From assembly GCA_963590405.1 (NCBI GenBank), contig CAVAPE010000015.1, positions 1-35,949 on the forward strand: DNA of 35,949 nt, in the 5' to 3' direction. Below are positions 31,386 through 35,949 of this stretch, piece after piece (the first letter of the stretch is position 1; every line of letters starts with the position of its first letter). Made by a program: the position numbers and the translations under genes. The DNA is from Limisoma sp963590405 (GTDB lineage Bacteria > Bacteroidota > Bacteroidia > Bacteroidales > Muribaculaceae). The notes beneath the pieces are model-generated. The model saw nothing but the letters and a program-made list of their open reading frames with translations, searched no databases and was not told where the DNA came from.

Positions 31386-33029
31386 ATGCAACACATAAAT
31401 GAAATCCTTCAAAATTCAATACAGAAGAACTGGGAAGAACTCGCTCTGACCGACTTCGGCGGCATCTCGCTACAATACCGCGACATCGCCCGCAAAGTGG
31501 CAAAACTCCACCTTCTGTTTGAACACGCCGGAATCAAAGAAGGCGACAAAATCGCCCTTTGTGGCAAAAACAGTACGCAATGGGCAGTGGCTTTCATCGC
31601 TGGGCTTACTTACGGCGCAGTGCCGGTGCCTATTCTCCACGAGTTCAAGCCAGAGCAGGTGCACCACATCCTCAACCATTCGGATTCGCGCATTCTGTTC
31701 TGCGACCAGAACATCTACAAGCAACTCGACCTTACGACCACGCCAAATATCGAAGCGGCATTCGACATTGCCGACTACGGTCTGCTTGAGTCGAACAACG
31801 ACAACATCAAGTATGCCCGCGCCCACCTCAACGAGATTTTCGGCAAACGCTATCCAGAACGCTTCACTGCCAAGGATGTAGCCTACAAGACGCCCGACAT
31901 GGAGCAACTTGCAATCATCAACTACACCTCTGGCTCTACGGGCTTCTCGAAGGGCGTTATGGTGCCCTACCGCGCCATCTCGTCGAACATCACCTTTGCG
32001 CTCACCAAACTGTCGTGGCTCGGTCCGGGCGACGAGACAATCTGCATGCTTCCGCTTGCCCACATGTTCGGACTCTCCATCGAGATGCTCCACCCACTGG
32101 CAAAGGGTTGCCACATCCACTTCCTCACCCGCGTGCCATCTCCGAAAATCATCATGGACGCCTTTGCCAAGGCTCGTCCGCGCCTGATTATCACGGTGCC
32201 GCTGGTGCTTGAGAAAATCATCAAGACGAAGGTGTTCCCGCTGCTCGACAAGCCTGTGATGAAACTGTTGATGACGGTGCCGTTTGTCAACGACCGTCTG
32301 CTCGGCAAAATCAAGGCAAAACTCAACGAAACGTTTGGCGGACAACTATTTGAAATCATCATCGGCGGCGCGGCTCTCAATGCCGACGTGGAGAAATTCC
32401 TTCGCCGCATCAACTTCCCATACACCGTGGGTTACGGCATGACGGAGTGCGCTCCGCTCATCTCCTACGCTGGCCACGAAATCAACCGTCCTGGTGCCTG
32501 CGGTCTCCCTACGGACAATGTGGAGGTGATGGTCGACTCTCCCGACCCTGAAAACGTTGCTGGCGAACTCCTTGTGCGCGGCGCAAACGTGATGCTGGGC
32601 TATTACAAGAACCCTGAAGAAACGGCTACCGCCCTGCGCGACGGCTGGCTCCACACGGGCGACATCTGCAACATCGACAGCGACGGCTTCATCTATATCC
32701 GCGGACGCAACAAGAATATGATTCTCGGTCCGTCGGGACAGAACATCTATCCAGAGGAAATCGAGCAGAAACTCAACAACTTGCCTTACGTTGGCGAGTC
32801 GATTGTGCTTGAGCGCGACGGCAAAATCATTGCACTCGTGCATCCGGACTACGACAATGCTCATTCGCAAGGTCTGTCGGACGAGGACATCAACAACCTG
32901 ATGCGCGAGAACATTGCGCAACTCAACAAGGAAATTCCTGCCTACTCGCATGTGGCATCGGTTGAAATCCACGAAGAAGAATTTGAGAAAACTCCGAAGC
33001 GCTCCATCCGCCGCTTCCTTTACAAATAA
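31386..33029 (+). CDS. AMP-binding acyl-CoA synthetase (long-chain fatty acid--CoA ligase-like)
   Basis: A 547-residue ANL-superfamily enzyme that would activate a carboxylic acid, probably a fatty acid, through an acyl-AMP to a CoA thioester. The P-loop-like A3 motif NYTSGSTGFSKGV starts at Asn179; GYGMTECAPLIS (A5), DGWLHTGDI (A7) and YIRGRNKNMI (A8) follow in order. The C-terminal A10 region reads KTPKRSIRRF, where the catalytic lysine is not in the standard register. No TM or signal peptide is seen. The start follows a good promoter. A TlpA-like gene begins 13 bp after its stop. Confidence 0.88.
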   Translation: MQHINEILQNSIQKNWEELALTDFGGISLQYRDIARKVAKLHLLFEHAGIKEGDKIALCGKNSTQWAVAFIAGLTYGAVPVPILHEFKPEQVHHILNHSDSRILFCDQNIYKQLDLTTTPNIEAAFDIADYGLLESNNDNIKYARAHLNEIFGKRYPERFTAKDVAYKTPDMEQLAIINYTSGSTGFSKGVMVPYRAISSNITFALTKLSWLGPGDETICMLPLAHMFGLSIEMLHPLAKGCHIHFLTRVPSPKIIMDAFAKARPRLIITVPLVLEKIIKTKVFPLLDKPVMKLLMTVPFVNDRLLGKIKAKLNETFGGQLFEIIIGGAALNADVEKFLRRINFPYTVGYGMTECAPLISYAGHEINRPGACGLPTDNVEVMVDSPDPENVAGELLVRGANVMLGYYKNPEETATALRDGWLHTGDICNIDSDGFIYIRGRNKNMILGPSGQNIYPEEIEQKLNNLPYVGESIVLERDGKIIALVHPDYDNAHSQGLSDEDINNLMRENIAQLNKEIPAYSHVASVEIHEEEFEKTPKRSIRRFLYK

Positions 33030-33042
33030 AAGACATATATCT

Positions 33043-34110
33043 ATGAAGAAATTAAGCATTCTGGCAGCCATCGCACTCACTGGTGCGGCAGCCTCAGCGC
33101 AGACAATGATACTCAAGGGCACGATGCCCGACGATTACAACGGCAAGAAAGTGGTGCTCGTCGACCTCGACAGCCGTGCTCATCTCGACAGCACGACGGT
33201 GAAGGCTGGCAACATTACGTTCAACACGAAGGTGAACGCCGGCGTGTCGAGACCTGCGGCACTGACCATCGACAACCACCGTGTGCTTAATTTCATCCTT
33301 GAGCAGGGCGAAGCCACCATCAACGAGAAAGGTCAGGTGAAGGGCACTCCGCTCAACAATCTCAACGAAAGTATTGCCGAGGCAATCGACAGCCTCAGCC
33401 GCGAATATAAGGCTAAGCAAGGCGAGATAATGAAGTCGCAGATGAGCAACGACGAGAAGATGAAGGCCGCCGAGGCTCTCTACAACGAGACGGCGATGAA
33501 AAACGGCGAACTCCTTGTGGACAGTTACAACGCCAACAAGACCAACGCCGTGGGCTATATCCTCTTTCAGGACGTTGCCGACGGCATGAGCGTGGCTGAA
33601 ATCGACAGTCTGCTCGTAGGCGCTGCCGACTGGATTAAGAACTCGAAGGCTGTGGCTTCGTTCAAGAATGTTGCCATCAACCTCGAAAAGACTGCCCCAG
33701 GCAAGATGTTTACCGACTTTTCTGTGAAGACAAGCGCTGGAAAGACCGTAAAACTGTCGGACTATGTGGGCAAGGGCGACTATGTGGTGCTCGACTTCTT
33801 CGCAAGTTGGTGCGGTCCGTGCCGCCGCGAAATGCCTACGCTGAAGGGCATCTACAAAAAGCATAACGGCAAAGGGCTGAAGGTAATCGGTCTTGCCGTG
33901 TGGGACGAGCCTGCCGACACCAAGAAATGCGTCAGCGAACTGTCGCTGCCTTGGACGGTGATCGACAATGCCCAGGCTGTGCCAACCGACCTCTACGGCG
34001 TGCGCGGCATCCCTCACATCATCATCTTCGCTCCCGACGGCACAATCGTGGCACGCAACCTCCGCGGCGAGGAACTGGCTGCGAAAGTCGACGAACTGAT
34101 GGCAAAATAA
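33043..34110 (+). CDS. Exported TlpA/ResA-like thiol-disulfide oxidoreductase with DUF4369-type N-terminus
   Basis: A 355-residue exported thioredoxin-fold protein. The signal peptide MKKLSILAAIALTGAAASAQ is followed by a beta-rich DUF4369-like domain (about 21-120), a helical linker, and a TlpA/AhpC-TSA domain with Trp256-Cys257-Gly-Pro-Cys260 and the cis-Pro loop GIPHIIIF. Such proteins reduce or exchange disulfides in the periplasm. An upstream start at 32914 would lie inside the acyl-CoA synthetase gene and lack a signal peptide, so ATG 33043 is chosen. A glycosyltransferase begins 12 bp on. Confidence 0.92.
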   Translation: MKKLSILAAIALTGAAASAQTMILKGTMPDDYNGKKVVLVDLDSRAHLDSTTVKAGNITFNTKVNAGVSRPAALTIDNHRVLNFILEQGEATINEKGQVKGTPLNNLNESIAEAIDSLSREYKAKQGEIMKSQMSNDEKMKAAEALYNETAMKNGELLVDSYNANKTNAVGYILFQDVADGMSVAEIDSLLVGAADWIKNSKAVASFKNVAINLEKTAPGKMFTDFSVKTSAGKTVKLSDYVGKGDYVVLDFFASWCGPCRREMPTLKGIYKKHNGKGLKVIGLAVWDEPADTKKCVSELSLPWTVIDNAQAVPTDLYGVRGIPHIIIFAPDGTIVARNLRGEELAAKVDELMAK

Positions 34111-34122
34111 TTGCTTGCGCCG

Positions 34123-35121
34123 ATGGCTTATTTCTCGATAATAATCCCCGTCTACAACCGCATCGACGAGGTGCGCGACCTTCTCGACAGCCTCTCCCAC
34201 CAAACCGACAAGGATTTTGAGGTGGTAATCGTGGAGGACGGCTCGTCGCAGCGCTGCAACGGCGTGGTGGCGCAGTTTGCCGACCGCATCGACGTGAAAT
34301 ATTTCTACAAGGACAACGAGGGACGGAGCATTGCTCGCAACTACGGCATGGAGCATGCCACGGGCGAATATTTCCTGTTTTTCGACTCCGACTGCGTTAT
34401 TCCCGAACAATACATCGCCACTCTGCGCAACGCGCTGAAGGCTAATCCCGTGGACTGCTTCGGCGGACCCGATGCTGCCCACAGTTCGTTTAGCGACACG
34501 CAGAAGGCCATCAACTACTCGATGACATCGTTCCTCACCACGGGCGGCATCCGTGGCGGCAAGGTGCAACTGGAGAAGTTCGTGCCACGCACGTTCAACA
34601 TGGGCTTCTCGCGCCGCGTGTGGGAAAAGGTTGGCGGCTTCCGCGAAATGTTTTCTGAGGACATCGACATGAGCACACGCATCCGCAAGGCGGGATTTTC
34701 GATTGCGCTCATCCGCGATGCCTACGTCTACCACAAGCGCCGCGTAAATATGCGCCTGTTCTGCCGACAGGTCTACGTGTTCGGCATGTCGCGCATCACT
34801 CTCTACCTCCTCTACCCCGAGTCGCTGAAACTCGTGCACTGGCTTCCTGCCGTGTTTGTCATGGGTGTCGTTGCAATGGCTCTGCTGGCCGCACTGGTCT
34901 GCTGGATGTGGATTCTGCCGCTTGTGGCTTATCTGCTGGCAGTGTTTGTGTGCGCATGTGTGGTGACAAAGAAACTGAAAATCGCCGCCCTTTCGATAGT
35001 GGCGAGCGTGATTCAGTTGGGGGGCTACGGATGTGGCTTCCTGAAGGCTTTCTTCACCAAAATCGTGCTGCGCAAAGGGCGCAACATCGAGGAGGAAATA
35101 GCCATCCGCAAAGGTAAATAG
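34123..35121 (+). CDS. Membrane-bound glycosyltransferase family 2 protein
   Basis: A 332-residue GT2 enzyme: MAYFSIIIPVYNR, VVIVEDGSS, NEGRSIARNYGM, FFDSDCVIP (metal-binding), and a GGFREMFSEDIDMSTRIRKAGF acceptor motif. The C-terminal part has two or more hydrophobic segments (about 240-290) that would hold it at the membrane. ATG 34123 is chosen over TTG 34111. The lipid- or glycan-linked acceptor is not known. It is followed after 2 bp by radC. Confidence 0.9.
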   Translation: MAYFSIIIPVYNRIDEVRDLLDSLSHQTDKDFEVVIVEDGSSQRCNGVVAQFADRIDVKYFYKDNEGRSIARNYGMEHATGEYFLFFDSDCVIPEQYIATLRNALKANPVDCFGGPDAAHSSFSDTQKAINYSMTSFLTTGGIRGGKVQLEKFVPRTFNMGFSRRVWEKVGGFREMFSEDIDMSTRIRKAGFSIALIRDAYVYHKRRVNMRLFCRQVYVFGMSRITLYLLYPESLKLVHWLPAVFVMGVVAMALLAALVCWMWILPLVAYLLAVFVCACVVTKKLKIAALSIVASVIQLGGYGCGFLKAFFTKIVLRKGRNIEEEIAIRKGK

Positions 35122-35123
35122 CC

Positions 35124-35825
35124 ATGGACAAGCCGTTCTACTCCAGCCGCATCTCCGACCTATCGCAGGAAGACCGCCCGCGGGAAAAGGCGCTTGCGCT
35201 GGGTGTGGAGTCTCTCACCACCACCGAACTCATCGCGCTGCTTCTGGGCAGCGGCACGCCAGGGGAGTCAGTAATCAACCTATCGCAACGCATCCTCGCA
35301 GAGTCAGGCAACAGCCTGCAAGAACTGTCGCGACGCACAATCAAGAATCTGGTGCGCTCGTTCAAGGGCGTGGGCGACGCCAAGGCGGTGACGCTGCTCG
35401 CTGCCATCGAACTGGGCAAGCGCTACGCGCAAGAAGGTCCAGTGGAGAAACCCATTATCGACTTGCCTGAGAAAGCCTACAACCTGATGCGCGACAAACT
35501 GATGGGGCTCGACCATGAGGAGTTTTGGGCAATCTACCTAAACAACGCCAAGCGCGTAATCGCGCGCACACGCATCAGCCAAGGGGGCACGACCGCCACG
35601 GTGGTCGACGTGAAAATTGTGCTACGCAACGCCCTCGACCACCTCGCAGCAGCAATAATCCTCGTACACAACCACCCGTCGGGCACGCTCCGCCCGAGCC
35701 GTCAGGACGATGCCATCACCGAACGCATCACCAAAGCCGCCGCCCTGATCGACGTCCACGTCGTGGACCACATCATCTTCACCAAAAACGGCTACCTCAG
35801 TTACAACGAAGCCGGGAAAATGTAA
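35124..35825 (+). CDS. radC: RadC family JAB/MPN-domain protein
   Basis: A 233-residue protein with an N-terminal UPF0758 helix-hairpin-helix part (SLTTTELIALLLGSGTPGESV, FKGVGDAKAVTLLAAIELGKR) and a C-terminal JAMM metalloprotease-like domain with the metal ligands His182 and His184 in VHNHPSG and Asp195 in PSRQD. Despite the name, a repair role for RadC is doubtful; its reaction is not known. It ends the acyl-CoA synthetase-TlpA-glycosyltransferase-radC run, and a palindromic repeat starts 72 bp later. Confidence 0.94.
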   Translation: MDKPFYSSRISDLSQEDRPREKALALGVESLTTTELIALLLGSGTPGESVINLSQRILAESGNSLQELSRRTIKNLVRSFKGVGDAKAVTLLAAIELGKRYAQEGPVEKPIIDLPEKAYNLMRDKLMGLDHEEFWAIYLNNAKRVIARTRISQGGTTATVVDVKIVLRNALDHLAAAIILVHNHPSGTLRPSRQDDAITERITKAAALIDVHVVDHIIFTKNGYLSYNEAGKM

Positions 35826-35897
35826 AACCACCCGAATGTGGCGGGAGTGCCCCGAATGGATGTATAAGAGCCAACACCCCATTACGCACAAGGCGTG

Positions 35898-35949
35898 ATA
35901 GGCTGAAGGCCTTATGCTACCATAGCCCAGGGCAACGCCCTGGGTATAA
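35898..35949. repeat. Second copy of the palindromic repeat (left end, cut by the window edge)
   Basis: ATAGGCTGAAGGCCTTA (35898-35914), then CTACCATAGCCCAGGGCAAC and GCCCTGGGTA repeat the left end of the element at 31043-31093 with a few changes, in the same orientation. The copy is cut off by the end of the window. Between radC and this copy (35826-35897) nothing else is seen. Confidence 0.88.

Noticed and set aside
33094..34839. Long leftward open frame (581 codons) opposite the TlpA-like and glycosyltransferase genes
   Set aside because: It is antisense to two well-supported genes, has no domain motif and arises from the GC-rich codon pattern of the sense strand.

Overview
The window looks like chromosomal DNA from a member of the Bacteroidales (Bacteroidota), possibly Prevotellaceae- or Muribaculaceae-like; the exact family cannot be fixed from sequence alone. 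The evidence is the purH-mreB-mreC-mreD-mrdA gene order, Bacteroidota-type promoters (-7 TAnnTTTG, often with a TTG about 19-20 bp upstream), a TonB-receptor-like barrel beside a TPR/one-TM/HTH regulator, a DUF4369/TlpA-type thioredoxin, a START-like small protein, and starts that mostly lack Shine-Dalgarno sequences. Most genes are moderately GC-rich. One short segment (about 12906-14300) is clearly AT-richer.

Layout. 1-294: the first codons of a leftward secreted protein, then non-coding DNA. 325-3929: a tight rightward unit of alpha/beta hydrolase, membrane-anchored MurF-like Mur ligase and D-Ala-D-Ala-ligase-like ATP-grasp enzyme, closed by a hairpin. 4138-10042: purH followed by the elongasome genes mreB, mreC, mreD and mrdA (PBP2), without the rodA that usually follows. 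10066-12905: a NUDIX hydrolase, then a fused AmgK-type sugar kinase/RapZ C-terminal protein and a MurU-type nucleotidyltransferase, which together look like a MurNAc salvage route. 13050-14217: two related small outer-membrane beta-barrel proteins, the first broken by one missing A in an A7 run. 14367-14750: a START-like protein. 14884-20316 (leftward): a CE1-type esterase, a TonB-receptor-like barrel and a one-TM TPR/HTH regulator. 20509-25291 (leftward): rpe, a DedA protein, a uracil-DNA-glycosylase-like protein, a CPBP protease and ligA. 25389-29195 (rightward): three overlapping glycosyltransferases and ispE. 29278-31020: grpE-dnaJ. 31043-31296: a nested palindromic repeat. 31386-35825: an acyl-CoA synthetase, a TlpA-like thioredoxin, a membrane glycosyltransferase and radC. 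35898-35949: the start of a second copy of the repeat, cut by the window edge.

How the genes fit together. The first 13 kb is strongly centred on the cell wall: D-Ala-D-Ala-type ligation, Mur ligation, the rod elongation machinery with its transpeptidase, and recovery of muramic acid into UDP-MurNAc. The middle leftward block looks like a self-contained sense-import-hydrolyse locus. The rest is mostly housekeeping interleaved with glycosyltransferases for a surface glycan.

The points most worth a second look are the kinase-RapZ fusion beside murU, the hydrolase/Mur ligase/Ddl-like unit, the single-base frameshift in a homopolymer, and the roughly 200-bp nested palindrome with further copies in the same window.
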